Below are positions 1 to 6,950 of a stretch of 15,030 nucleotides of DNA, one piece after another. Below the pieces are notes generated by a model. The model made no database searches. It had not been told where the DNA came from and was given only the letters and a program-made list of their open reading frames with translations. The stretch comes from Eubacteriales bacterium (lineage in GTDB: Bacteria; Bacillota_A; Clostridia; Christensenellales; Aristaeellaceae). A program made the position numbers and the translations under genes. The stretch is from contig JARKQO010000507.1 in assembly GCA_029974855.1 (NCBI GenBank), forward strand, positions 1-15,030. The letters run 5' to 3'. The stretch's first letter is position 1. Each line of letters begins with the position of its first letter.

Positions 1-538
1 CGTCCGTCATGGCGGTAGCAACGCGCACCACATCCTCGGCAGTGGGAGCCTCAGGCATGGTCAATCCAAGGCTGTCCAGCACATCCTTGCGATAGTACAG
101 CAGACGGCAGTGGGCATAGTGGGGCACGGCGATATACTGCCCCTCGTACTGATTGGAGGACAGCGCGCCTGCCATGAAACGCTCCGCGCCGCCAAGATCG
201 GCCACCAAGTCGTCCAGGGGCACGGTGGCGCCTGCCAGATGCATGTACATAACCTGGTCTGTCAAGGTGACCATCGCCGCGGGAAGCGTACCGGCGGCGT
301 AAGCGGTACGCCACTTTTCAGCCTGGGCACCCCAGGGGATCACTTCCTGGGTGACCTTGATGCCCGTTTCCTCCTCGAAACGCTGCGCGATGGCGTTCAT
401 GGCGGCGATTCGGGCTTCTTGCGTATAGGCGCTCCAAAATACGATTTCCGTGGGGCGTTCAGCACCCTCGGCAATTGCGCCGCCGAAAGCGGATAGGGTC
501 ATGACCAGTGCCAGCAACCATACGAACGTTCTTTTCAT
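1..538 (-). CDS. Sugar ABC transporter substrate-binding protein, N-terminal part (cut by window edge)
   Basis: This is the first 179 codons of an extracellular solute-binding protein (SBP_bac_1 type), the sugar-capturing part of a CUT1-type ABC importer. Residues 1-23 form a signal peptide: a basic start (MKRT), a hydrophobic core and a likely AIA|E cleavage site. The stretch QRFEEETGIKVT and the following IPWG resemble the first conserved block of these binding proteins. There is no lipobox cysteine, so the protein would be released or held other than by a lipid anchor, which is unusual for a Gram-positive binding protein. The start is set by AAGGAGG 8 bp upstream of the ATG. It lies 51 bp behind a FAD oxidoreductase gene in the same direction and is probably co-transcribed with it. 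The C-terminus and any permeases lie beyond the left edge. The substrate cannot be read from the sequence. Confidence 0.9.
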   Translation of the reverse strand, partial: MKRTFVWLLALVMTLSAFGGAIAEGAERPTEIVFWSAYTQEARIAAMNAIAQRFEEETGIKVTQEVIPWGAQAEKWRTAYAAGTLPAAMVTLTDQVMYMHLAGATVPLDDLVADLGGAERFMAGALSSNQYEGQYIAVPHYAHCRLLYYRKDVLDSLGLTMPEAPTAEDVVRVATAMTD

Positions 539-563
539 GGTTTTTTCCTCCTTGGTTTATTAT

Positions 564-587
564 TGCGCAATGCCTTGGCATTTTGCA
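564..587. promoter_or_regulatory. 24-nt interrupted palindrome before the binding-protein gene
   Basis: The pattern is TGC-N2-AATGCC-TT-GGCATT-N2-GCA: two matched arm segments on each side of a 2-bp centre. It lies between the stop of the FAD oxidoreductase (590) and the ribosome binding site of the binding-protein gene. It contains GCAATGCCTT (567-576), the same ten bases found in the spacer of the promoter at 5607-5635. It could be an operator or an mRNA hairpin that sets the relative level of the binding protein. No -35/-10 pair is evident next to it. Confidence 0.4.
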
Positions 588-589
588 AG

Positions 590-1936
590 TCAAATCCGGT
601 GCCCCGCCTGGCGCAGCGCCTGCTGAAGGTGCGCCACGTCCACCTGGCGGGTTGCCTTGCCGCCGGTGCGGCAGGCGAGGGCTGCCGCCGTGCCCACGGC
701 CTGTCCCATGGTCATGGTGATCAGCTGAATGCGAATCGAGGCAAAGGCCGCCCTGTCGCAGGAGACGCATCTGCCCGCAACGTAAAGGTTCTCTATTCCT
801 TTGGGCAGAAAGCAGCGGTAGGGAATCTGATAAGGGCCGGGATACATTTTGAATGACCAGGCTTTTCCATCCGGGGAATGGGTATCACAGTGCGCCCAGT
901 CCGCCTCCACCACCGCGTCGCCAAAGCGCCTGGCGCCGGCGATGTCGTCCTCGGTCAACCGGTAGTCGCCAACGATCCTCCGGCTTTCCCGAACGCCGAT
1001 CTGCGGGGCCCGCTGGTCCAGGTACGCCCCCTCGCAGCCGGGAATATAACGGTTGAAAAAGCGAATGAGCTCGCGGGTCTTGTCGCTTTCGGAAAGCTGC
1101 GCCTGTGTCAGCGCGCCGGGGGCTGTGCAGTCCGTGGCGATGGTATGGGTGCAATTCAAGCGGAATTCCCCGTCCCGCCAGAGCCGGTCAAAGCCGATGC
1201 CTTGCTCGGGCAGAATGACGCTTACATCGCCGTTTGCCCTGGCCTTTGCGATCAACCCCTGGAAACCCGCGATGGTGGTGGAGCGCCTGGGGTCCCGGAT
1301 CATTTTGCCCAGGCGGGGATGGACCCCCAGCTCGTCCGGGTTTTCCTCCAGATACCGGTACATACGCTCATTGTCCACACCGCCGATGCGGAACATCAGC
1401 GTGGCGGCTTGCAATTCCTCCGCAGGAGCCTTTTCATACGGGGCCCCGGCCAGATAGGCAACCACAGCGTCGCCCGACGCGTCAATAAACAAATCAGCGG
1501 TAAGCTCGTCGCTATCGGTGTGAAACACGTTCAGGCTGCGGATCCTTCCATTGTCTACCCGCACGCCGGTCACCATGGTGTGCAGCAGCAACTCCACCCC
1601 CGCCTCCCGCAACAGCTTCCGGGAAAAGTCCGCGTATTCCTCCGGATCAAAGCTGGCGCCGCATTCCCAGAAGGTGGTCATCGGGTTTGGCTCGTCAAAG
1701 GGAAAGTCCAAAAAATGGCCGCTGGCCTTCATGGCCTCGTAGTACTCCAGGGCCAGCCCCCGCACGCCAACCATGCGGATGGGATCCCAGTGGCAAGTAA
1801 GGCCCATGGTGGCCGTACCGCCCAGCACGCCGTAACGCTCTACCAACAGCGTGGACGCCCCCGCCCGCCCCGCGGAGATAGCCGCTCCCAGGCCGGCGGA
1901 ACCTCCGCCGACTACAATGACATCATAGCGCTTCAT
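590..1936 (-). CDS. FAD-dependent oxidoreductase (FAD_oxidored family), second paralogue
   Basis: A 448-residue flavoprotein of the FAD_oxidored family (Pfam PF12831), presumably cytoplasmic. The dinucleotide-binding fold starts at once: YDVIVVGGGSAG at 4-15 and the acidic residue ending strand 2 at E33 (VERYG). IDASGD is at 151-156, the family hallmark GVRESRRIVGDY at 314-325, and the C-terminal FAD motif VAGRC at 386-390, followed by SIRI and GTAAAL. The reaction is not known for this branch. It is a close paralogue of the protein at 3206-4558, matching it over almost the whole length, including YRYLEENPDELG and HPRLGK. I chose the ATG at 1936 because it aligns with the paralogue and with the nucleotide-binding strand; an 18-residue extension to 1990 is open but would overlap the promoter at 1993. 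AAGG lies 6 bp upstream. The binding-protein gene follows. Confidence 0.88.
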   Translation of the reverse strand: MKRYDVIVVGGGSAGLGAAISAGRAGASTLLVERYGVLGGTATMGLTCHWDPIRMVGVRGLALEYYEAMKASGHFLDFPFDEPNPMTTFWECGASFDPEEYADFSRKLLREAGVELLLHTMVTGVRVDNGRIRSLNVFHTDSDELTADLFIDASGDAVVAYLAGAPYEKAPAEELQAATLMFRIGGVDNERMYRYLEENPDELGVHPRLGKMIRDPRRSTTIAGFQGLIAKARANGDVSVILPEQGIGFDRLWRDGEFRLNCTHTIATDCTAPGALTQAQLSESDKTRELIRFFNRYIPGCEGAYLDQRAPQIGVRESRRIVGDYRLTEDDIAGARRFGDAVVEADWAHCDTHSPDGKAWSFKMYPGPYQIPYRCFLPKGIENLYVAGRCVSCDRAAFASIRIQLITMTMGQAVGTAAALACRTGGKATRQVDVAHLQQALRQAGHRI

Positions 1937-1992
1937 CCAATCCTTGCCCCTCTTCACTTGTCTGCCCATTCCAGCCCGCCAATCTCGCATTC

Positions 1993-2021
1993 AGCATAGT
2001 AAAACCCATGCAGGTTGTCAA
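1993..2021 (-). promoter_or_regulatory. Sigma-A-type promoter for the FAD oxidoreductase and binding-protein genes
   Basis: On the minus strand there is a perfect -35 TTGACA (2016-2021), a 17-bp spacer and TATGCT (1993-1998). Transcription would start near 1986, about 50 nt before the ATG at 1936. The palindrome ATCGGTCGAT (2026-2035) sits immediately upstream of the -35 and could bind a regulator. The spacer shares ATG at positions 7-9, TT at 12-13 and C at 17 with the other two promoters in the window. The rest of the 234-bp gap (1937-2170) shows only weak stem-loops and no T-tract, so readthrough from the upstream operon is possible. Confidence 0.65.
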
Positions 2022-2170
2022 TATGATCGGTCGATAACGGGCAGATATCACAAATTACAATCAGCTTCCCATCAGCTTCTTCCGCATGCCCCTGGGTATC
2101 CCGGCAGGGTCCTCCCGTCTCCAAGGGACGCGCAGCGCCAACCGGCGGCTGAAAGCGCCTGAAACGGGGA

Positions 2171-3175
2171 TCAGGCGGGGGTCATGCTCCGGTATTTCTC
2201 CAGCGTGATCAGGCCCTTGGGCGTTTCGCCCCGCAGCGAGCGCTCCAGGTCCGCAAAGGTCAATTCCGCCATCTTCCGGCGGAAGTACACGGAGGTGCCC
2301 GCCGAGTGGGGCGTGATGATCGCGCCCCTCACCTGCCGCAGGGGATGGTTCTCCGGAAGGGGCTCCTGTGTGAAAACATCCAAAACGCCGTAGAAGCGTC
2401 CTTTTTGCAGCTCCGACAGCAGGGCCTCCTCATCAACCACCGCCGCCCGCGCCGTGTTCAGGAAGATGGCGCCGTCACGGACCAAAGCCAGCTTTTTGCG
2501 GTCAATCAAGCCCCGGGTGGCTTCCGACAGCGTCACATGCACGGACACGATATCGCATCCCATCGCCTCGTCCAGGGAGCAGAGGGAGAATCCATAGCGC
2601 TGCTGCGCCTCTTTGGGGCAATGGGAGGAACAGACCAAAATCTCCACGTCAAAATGCCTAAGCAGGCGAAGAAGCTCTTCGGTGATGGCTCCATAGCCAA
2701 TCAGGCCGATCTTGCATCCATTCAGGCCGGGAACCACATCGTTGTTGGTTTGCCAGAGATTGCCACGGACCCGCTCCATGCTCTCCAAAACGCGCCAACG
2801 GGCCATGAGCATGGTCATGAGGCAATACTCCGCTACGGAGGGGGCCAGGGCAAGGTTCGCGTTTGTCAACACGATGCCCCGGTCAAAGAAGCTCTCGTCC
2901 ACCAGCCAGCGGACGGTGCCCGCGCAATGGCCCAGAAATTTCAATCTGTCCGCGCAGTCCAGCACCCGCCCGCTGACCTTGGGGGACCCCCAACCGGTGA
3001 CGCACGCGTCCTTCCCACGGATCAACCGGCAGAATTCATCTTCCGTCAGCTCCCGTCCATAGGGGTTCCAAAGAATATCCATCTTCTCCCGCTGGCTTGC
3101 CATGAACGCCGGTGTGAACATATGGGCCTTCAAAGGGCCGTCGGGAATCGTAACCAAAACCTGGGGAAGCGGCAT
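2171..3175 (-). CDS. D-isomer-specific 2-hydroxyacid dehydrogenase
   Basis: This 334-residue protein is of usual length for NAD(P)-dependent D-2-hydroxyacid dehydrogenases, which interconvert 2-keto and D-2-hydroxy acids. The nucleotide-binding motif is GLIGYGAITEEL (157-168). The catalytic set is present: R243 in NTARAAVVDEEAL, E271 in TQEPLP and H290 in TPHSAG. The third glycine of the usual GxGxxG is T165, a deviation to note. The ATG at 3175 is preferred to the in-frame GTG at 3184 because GAGGTGA lies exactly 5 bp before it. It sits 30 bp behind the FAD oxidoreductase at 3206-4558 and should be in the same operon. The family covers lactate, glycerate, hydroxypyruvate, phosphoglycerate and other acids; the substrate here is unknown. 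In this setting it may reduce or oxidise a sugar-derived keto acid. Confidence 0.9.
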   Translation of the reverse strand: MPLPQVLVTIPDGPLKAHMFTPAFMASQREKMDILWNPYGRELTEDEFCRLIRGKDACVTGWGSPKVSGRVLDCADRLKFLGHCAGTVRWLVDESFFDRGIVLTNANLALAPSVAEYCLMTMLMARWRVLESMERVRGNLWQTNNDVVPGLNGCKIGLIGYGAITEELLRLLRHFDVEILVCSSHCPKEAQQRYGFSLCSLDEAMGCDIVSVHVTLSEATRGLIDRKKLALVRDGAIFLNTARAAVVDEEALLSELQKGRFYGVLDVFTQEPLPENHPLRQVRGAIITPHSAGTSVYFRRKMAELTFADLERSLRGETPKGLITLEKYRSMTPA

Positions 3176-3180
3176 ACCTT

Positions 3181-3187
3181 TCACCTC
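3181..3187 (-). promoter_or_regulatory. Ribosome binding site deciding the start at 3175
   Basis: GAGGTGA on the minus strand lies 5 bp before ATG 3175. The alternative GTG start at 3182-3184 lies inside this site, so it cannot be the start if this site is used. Confidence 0.7.
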
Positions 3188-3205
3188 GCCTGTTCAATAA
3201 AGGGG

Positions 3206-4558
3206 TTACAGGGTTACGCCCGCCTTGTGCAGCGCGGTGCGCAAAAGCGCGGCGTCCAGCTCTTGTGGCTGGCAGCCCTGTAGGGCGCACAGCGCGGCGG
3301 CAGTGCCGGCAGCCTCGCCCGTGGCGGAACACACCGGCATGATGCGGATGGAGGCCATCGCGGCCTGGGTGGCCGAAATGCAGCGCCCCGCCACCAGCAG
3401 CCCGCCCGTCCCGGCGGGAACCAACGCCCTGTAGGGAATGTAGTAAGGCCCTTCAATAAACTCAAAGGACCATTGCATCCCATTGCCGGAATGCACATCC
3501 GTATGGCCCCATTTGAAGCGGGCCACCGCATCCGGAAATGGCGTGCCAGCTTGAATATCCTCTACCTTCAGCTTGTAAAGGCCCTCCATGCGGCGCGATT
3601 CCCTGATGCCGATCTGCGCCGCGCTTTGCATCACAAAGGAATTCCCGCATCCCGGTATGTATTTGCGGATGAAGCGGAATGCCTCGTCAACATAGCCGCG
3701 CTCCACCACCTCCATGGTGGTCAGGTCCCTGACATCCACAGGGTTCAGGCCCGGCAGGCGCACGGTGTTCACGTGAAAGGAGCCGGGTATAGGAAGGACC
3801 ACCATGCCAAGCCCGGGCTCAGGCATGGCGATGTTCAAATCGCCCGCCGCCCGCGCCTGGGCGATCAGGCGGTAAAAGCCCTGGATAATCGAGCTTTTCC
3901 GGGGATCCCGGATGTACTTTCCCAGCCGGGGGTGATTTCCCAGCTCATCGGGGTTCTCCTCCAGATAGCGGTAGAGGGTCTCCATCTCCACCCCGCCGAT
4001 GTTGAAGCAAAGGGTGGGAGACATGCAGCCGCCTCCCTCGTCCCCCAGATGGAAGGGAGCCTTTGCGTAGGCCACCAGATCCGCGTCGCCTGTGGCATCC
4101 ACGGCAATTTTACAGCCGATGGTTTCCCTGCCGGATTTGTGGCACAGCTCCAGGCCCACCACGCTTCCGCCTTCATCCTGGACGACGCCGGACACCCAGG
4201 TGTGCAGCAACAGCTCCACCCCCGCTTCCCTGACCAGGTCCAGGGCCAGGCTCTTATAGGCCTCGGCATCTATGCCGCAGCCCCCCTGCCAATAGCGAAA
4301 GGGCATTTCCACGCCGGTCATGTCAAATTCCTGAACGGCGCCCCGTTCCTTCAGCCGCGCATACAGCTCATAGGGGATGCCGGACGCCTCCATCTGCTCA
4401 ATGGGGTCATAATGGGTCACCAGCCCCGCGGTCAGCATGCCGCCCAAAAAACCATACCGTTCCACCAAAAGGGTTTTGGCTCCGGACCGGGCGGCTGCCA
4501 ACGCGGCGGCCAATCCCGCGCTTCCTCCGCCAACCACGGCAACATCATAGCGTTTCAT
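3206..4558 (-). CDS. FAD-dependent oxidoreductase (FAD_oxidored family), first paralogue
   Basis: A 450-residue flavoprotein of the same family as the product of 590-1936. It shows YDVAVVGGGSAG at 4-15, E33 ending strand 2, VDATGDAD at 153-160, GIRESRRMEGLYKL at 317-330 and VAGRC at 389-393, followed by SIRI and GTAAAL. There is no signal peptide, so the enzyme should be cytoplasmic. The ATG at 4558 has AAAGGAG about 9 bp upstream, and this site overlaps the stop codon of the preceding dehydrogenase gene (6-bp gap). That indicates translational coupling and probably a shared pathway. The paralogues differ most at residues 50-95, around 165-180 and at 245-290, which may be where substrates differ. 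Whether it is an oxidase, a dehydrogenase or a non-redox flavoenzyme cannot be seen. Confidence 0.9.
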   Translation of the reverse strand: MKRYDVAVVGGGSAGLAAALAAARSGAKTLLVERYGFLGGMLTAGLVTHYDPIEQMEASGIPYELYARLKERGAVQEFDMTGVEMPFRYWQGGCGIDAEAYKSLALDLVREAGVELLLHTWVSGVVQDEGGSVVGLELCHKSGRETIGCKIAVDATGDADLVAYAKAPFHLGDEGGGCMSPTLCFNIGGVEMETLYRYLEENPDELGNHPRLGKYIRDPRKSSIIQGFYRLIAQARAAGDLNIAMPEPGLGMVVLPIPGSFHVNTVRLPGLNPVDVRDLTTMEVVERGYVDEAFRFIRKYIPGCGNSFVMQSAAQIGIRESRRMEGLYKLKVEDIQAGTPFPDAVARFKWGHTDVHSGNGMQWSFEFIEGPYYIPYRALVPAGTGGLLVAGRCISATQAAMASIRIMPVCSATGEAAGTAAALCALQGCQPQELDAALLRTALHKAGVTL

Positions 4559-4564
4559 TGTGTT

Positions 4565-5548
4565 TCACTCCTTTTCCATGTCTGCGGGCATCCCGGCCAC
4601 CGCTTCGGGCTGCCCGGAGCGGTCCGAAGCCAAAGCCGCCTCCAGCACAAGCTGGGATACCAGTGCGTCGTGAAGGGTGGCTCCGCCGGCCTCTTTCCCA
4701 CGAACGGCCTTCAGAAAATCGTTGATCTCCCATTCAAACGCATTGCGGGGCTCAGGGCGCAGTTCCCGGATTCCCCGTGGGGAAAACACCGCGATACCGC
4801 CGTTGCGCTTGCCCGCCACATACCCCTTTTCCCCTTGAAACTGAAAGACAAAGTCATGCTGCCCGCGAATGAGGGGATAGCCGGGCATGTATCCGCCGGC
4901 CACCACAGCCTTGCCATTGCCTGAAAACCAAAGCTCCACCGTCGCCTGATCCTCTCCTGACCGGCCCAGCAGCCGCTGGCTCTGCATCCTGACCCGGGCA
5001 GGTTTTTCCCGAAACACCCAGCAGGCGATATCAAAGGAATGGATGAGCAGCTCCGAGGTGACGCCGACGTCCATATACCAGGCAGGATCGGAAAGCGGTT
5101 GAAAATGGCTGATGAAAACATTCCTGGGCTTACCCAGCTCGCCGGAGTCCAGAATGCGCCATGCCTCGGCGTAGACGTCCTCGTAGCGCATCTTGAAGCC
5201 CAACCGAAAGGGAGTTTTGCTTTGGGCCACGCTCCGGGCGGCGCTGAAGGCTTGCTCCAGGCTCCAGGCCAGGGGCTTTTCACATAGGATGGCGCAGCCT
5301 GTGGAGGCGGCCAGGGCGATGGCTTCGGCATGGGCGTTGGCAGGAGTGCATATGGAGACAGCCTGCGGCCTTTGCTCCCCAAACAGCTGCCCGGCGTCGG
5401 CGTAGGCCGGACAGCCAAGCTCATGGGCCAGGGCGGCGGCGCTTTGCGGATTCGTATCGCAAACGGCGATTACCTGGGCCCCCAAGGCGCGGTATGCCGC
5501 CCCGTGAGCGCGGCCCATGGTTCCACATCCCAGAATCGCGACCTTCAT
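4565..5548 (-). CDS. Gfo/Idh/MocA family NAD(P)-dependent oxidoreductase
   Basis: A 327-residue protein with the family's Rossmann domain first (VAILGCGTMGRAH, residues 3-15) and acidic D31 at the end of strand 2. CEKPLA (89-94) carries the conserved lysine K91. The substrate domain has LLIHSFDIACW (167-177), with H170 and D173 in the usual HxxD arrangement. Family members oxidise or rearrange sugars, inositols and sialic acid derivatives through NAD chemistry. The ATG at 5548 was chosen because the Rossmann strand starts there; AAAGGAG lies 11 bp upstream, a little far. A 29-residue extension to 5635 would run into the promoter. It is the first gene of the minus-strand operon, divergent from the regulator-aldolase operon. 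It is shorter than the roughly 370-residue 2,7-anhydro-sialate enzymes (RgNanOx, YjhC), so equating it with those would be premature. Confidence 0.9.
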   Translation of the reverse strand: MKVAILGCGTMGRAHGAAYRALGAQVIAVCDTNPQSAAALAHELGCPAYADAGQLFGEQRPQAVSICTPANAHAEAIALAASTGCAILCEKPLAWSLEQAFSAARSVAQSKTPFRLGFKMRYEDVYAEAWRILDSGELGKPRNVFISHFQPLSDPAWYMDVGVTSELLIHSFDIACWVFREKPARVRMQSQRLLGRSGEDQATVELWFSGNGKAVVAGGYMPGYPLIRGQHDFVFQFQGEKGYVAGKRNGGIAVFSPRGIRELRPEPRNAFEWEINDFLKAVRGKEAGGATLHDALVSQLVLEAALASDRSGQPEAVAGMPADMEKE

Positions 5549-5606
5549 GACGATGAATGCTCCTTTCCTTCTCTTATGTGGCTGTACAGGTGGCTGATAT
5601 GGTTTG

Positions 5607-5635
5607 ATGGTAGGGGAAGGCATTGCAAAAGTCAA
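5607..5635 (-). promoter_or_regulatory. Promoter of the Gfo/Idh/MocA - FAD oxidoreductase - hydroxyacid dehydrogenase operon
   Basis: On the minus strand: TTGACT (5630-5635), a 17-bp spacer and TACCAT (5607-5612). The start would fall near 5600, about 50 nt before ATG 5548. The spacer contains GCAATGC at positions 4-10, exactly where the promoter at 8030-8058 has it. An element between -35 and -10 would most simply be a repressor site. Confidence 0.55.
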
Positions 5636-5655
5636 CGGTTTGGCCGCAGAACGAT

Positions 5656-5674
5656 CCGCTTTGACAAAAAGCGG
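5656..5674. repeat. Inverted repeat in the divergent control region
   Basis: CCGCTTT (5656-5662), 5 bp, then AAAGCGG (5668-5674). It lies about 20 bp upstream of the -35 of the minus promoter and roughly 150 bp before the regulator gene, a plausible place for a regulator shared by both arms. No T-run follows that would make it a terminator. I could not find a convincing plus-strand promoter for the regulator gene between here and 5788. Confidence 0.35.
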
Positions 5675-5816
5675 TCAGCTTTCACCCGATGCCTGCTCAA
5701 AAGAGGGCGGTAGGCGGCGCAAAAATCCCAGCTGCCCGATTGGTCCATTAGTTGCCCGTTATTTGACGAATATGTTGAAAATCTGTTGAGGAGCCTTTAG
5801 AATGGGAATACAGGCT

Positions 5817-5823
5817 GGAGGTG
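5817..5823 (+). promoter_or_regulatory. Ribosome binding site deciding the regulator start
   Basis: GGAGGTG lies 5 bp before ATG 5829. A second pair, GAGGAG (5788-5793) 8 bp before the in-frame ATG at 5802, would add nine residues (MGIQAGGAD). The downstream pair is better spaced and puts the start just before the winged helix, as in GntR proteins. Confidence 0.6.
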
Positions 5824-5828
5824 CTGAT

Positions 5829-6950
5829 ATGGCCCTTAGATACAAAGAAATCAAGCAGGCAATTCTAGAGGAGGTGCTTTCTTCCAGACCCCATGTAAAG
5901 CTGGACTCAAGGCCGCAGATGTGCCAGCAATATCTGGTTACCCGCACCACCATCGACCGGGCGATCAACGAACTGGTACAGGAGGGCTATCTATATTCGG
6001 TAAACGGCAGCGGCACCTATGTGGCCGACTTTGCCGCCAACGCGGCGGATATCCGGCGGGATGTGAGGAATATCGGCGTACTGCTCCCCAATATCATGCA
6101 CGATACCTATCCCGGTATCCTGCGGGGAATCGAGGACACGATGCAGCGCATGGGCGCAAACGTGGTACTCTGCAATACCGATAACGACCAGCAAAAGCAG
6201 AACTCCTACCTGCGGCGTTTGCTCAATTCCAAGGTGAACGGCATCATCATGATCCCAACGGTGAACAGCAGCTTTTTGGAGGATCAGGAGCTATACATCA
6301 TGCTGTCCTCCACGGATGTTCCGATTGTGTTTTGCAACAGGCGCGTGAATGGCCTGGACTTCCCTTTTGTATCCTCCAACGACTTTTATGGCGGCTACAT
6401 CGCCACGCGGCATTTGATTCAAGGGGGTTACCGGCGCATCGCGTACCTGTCCGCCGTCCACTACCGGGTGAGCTTTGACCGCTACCAGGGATATCTCTCC
6501 GCCCTATGGGAGGCGGGCATGGAGCCCGATGAGCGCATCGTGCGGATGCTGAGCTGTAAAAACTCCCCTGAAAGCGGCTATGAGTTGATGGACGACCTGC
6601 TGTGCCGCTTTGGCGGCATCGACGCCGCGGTGTGCTTCAATGACCGCATCGCCCGGGGCGCGATTCAGGCGGTGAAGGACCATGGCCTGCGGGTATCGGA
6701 TGACATTGGCATCATCGGATATGACAATACCGAGGCCTGTGAAATCATGCCGGAAAAGCTGACCTCGGTCTCCTATAAAACTTATGAGATTGGCCAGAAG
6801 GCCGCTGAAACGAGCCTGAGGCTCCTGGAAACCCCGGATTGCGGTGTGGACCGCTGCACGTTATTCAAGCCGGAGCTCTGCCTGCGGGAAAGCTGCCTTG
6901 GGAAAGCGGCTGTTCAAAATCCAACAAAGGAAGAGGAGAACAACACATGA
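5829..6950 (+). CDS. GntR-type HTH / LacI-type sensor transcriptional regulator (AraR-like architecture)
   Basis: A 373-residue regulator. Residues 1-66 form a GntR-like winged helix: LRYKEIKQAILEEV, then a recognition segment VTRTTIDRAINELVQEG and the wing SVNGSGTYVAD. From about residue 80 (NIGVLLPN) to 355 the sequence is a LacI/periplasmic-binding-protein-like sugar sensor with GIIMIP (138-143), FVSSNDFYGG (180-189), CFNDRIARGA (269-278) and IIGYDN (295-300). B. subtilis AraR is the known example of this combination. The gene overlaps the downstream aldolase by 4 bp (ATGA), so it probably senses the substrate of that pathway or an intermediate. The usual SERELAEQ segment of GntR helices is replaced by SRPQMCQQYL. 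It likely controls itself, the aldolase and the divergent operon. Confidence 0.88.
   Translation: MALRYKEIKQAILEEVLSSRPHVKLDSRPQMCQQYLVTRTTIDRAINELVQEGYLYSVNGSGTYVADFAANAADIRRDVRNIGVLLPNIMHDTYPGILRGIEDTMQRMGANVVLCNTDNDQQKQNSYLRRLLNSKVNGIIMIPTVNSSFLEDQELYIMLSSTDVPIVFCNRRVNGLDFPFVSSNDFYGGYIATRHLIQGGYRRIAYLSAVHYRVSFDRYQGYLSALWEAGMEPDERIVRMLSCKNSPESGYELMDDLLCRFGGIDAAVCFNDRIARGAIQAVKDHGLRVSDDIGIIGYDNTEACEIMPEKLTSVSYKTYEIGQKAAETSLRLLETPDCGVDRCTLFKPELCLRESCLGKAAVQNPTKEEENNT

Noticed and set aside
406..417. Iron-sulfur or zinc site in the GH116 protein (residues 406-417, five cysteines)
   Set aside because: The GCC-x-G-x-CTHVWNY segment belongs to the normal bacterial GH116 active-site region, so the cysteines alone do not indicate a new cofactor. 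The start and end given here are residue numbers of the protein encoded at 9447-11867.
878..1999. 373-codon plus-strand open frame opposite the FAD oxidoreductase
   Set aside because: It mirrors the coding frame of a clear flavoprotein in GC-rich DNA; the translation shows no domain and is rich in His, Gly, Pro and Ala as expected for an antisense shadow. The same holds for 2306-3283, 3473-4924 and 10380-11726 on plus.
2030..2170. Terminator behind the hydroxyacid dehydrogenase gene
   Set aside because: A stem of CAG(C)CGCC/GGCGCTG with a bulge can be drawn, but no T-run follows it on the minus strand.
5661..5689. TTGACA at 5661-5666 as a plus-strand promoter for the regulator
   Set aside because: The -10 position 17 bp on reads ACCCGA, with no TATAAT-like alternative within one or two bases. 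It is better explained as part of the inverted repeat at 5656-5674.
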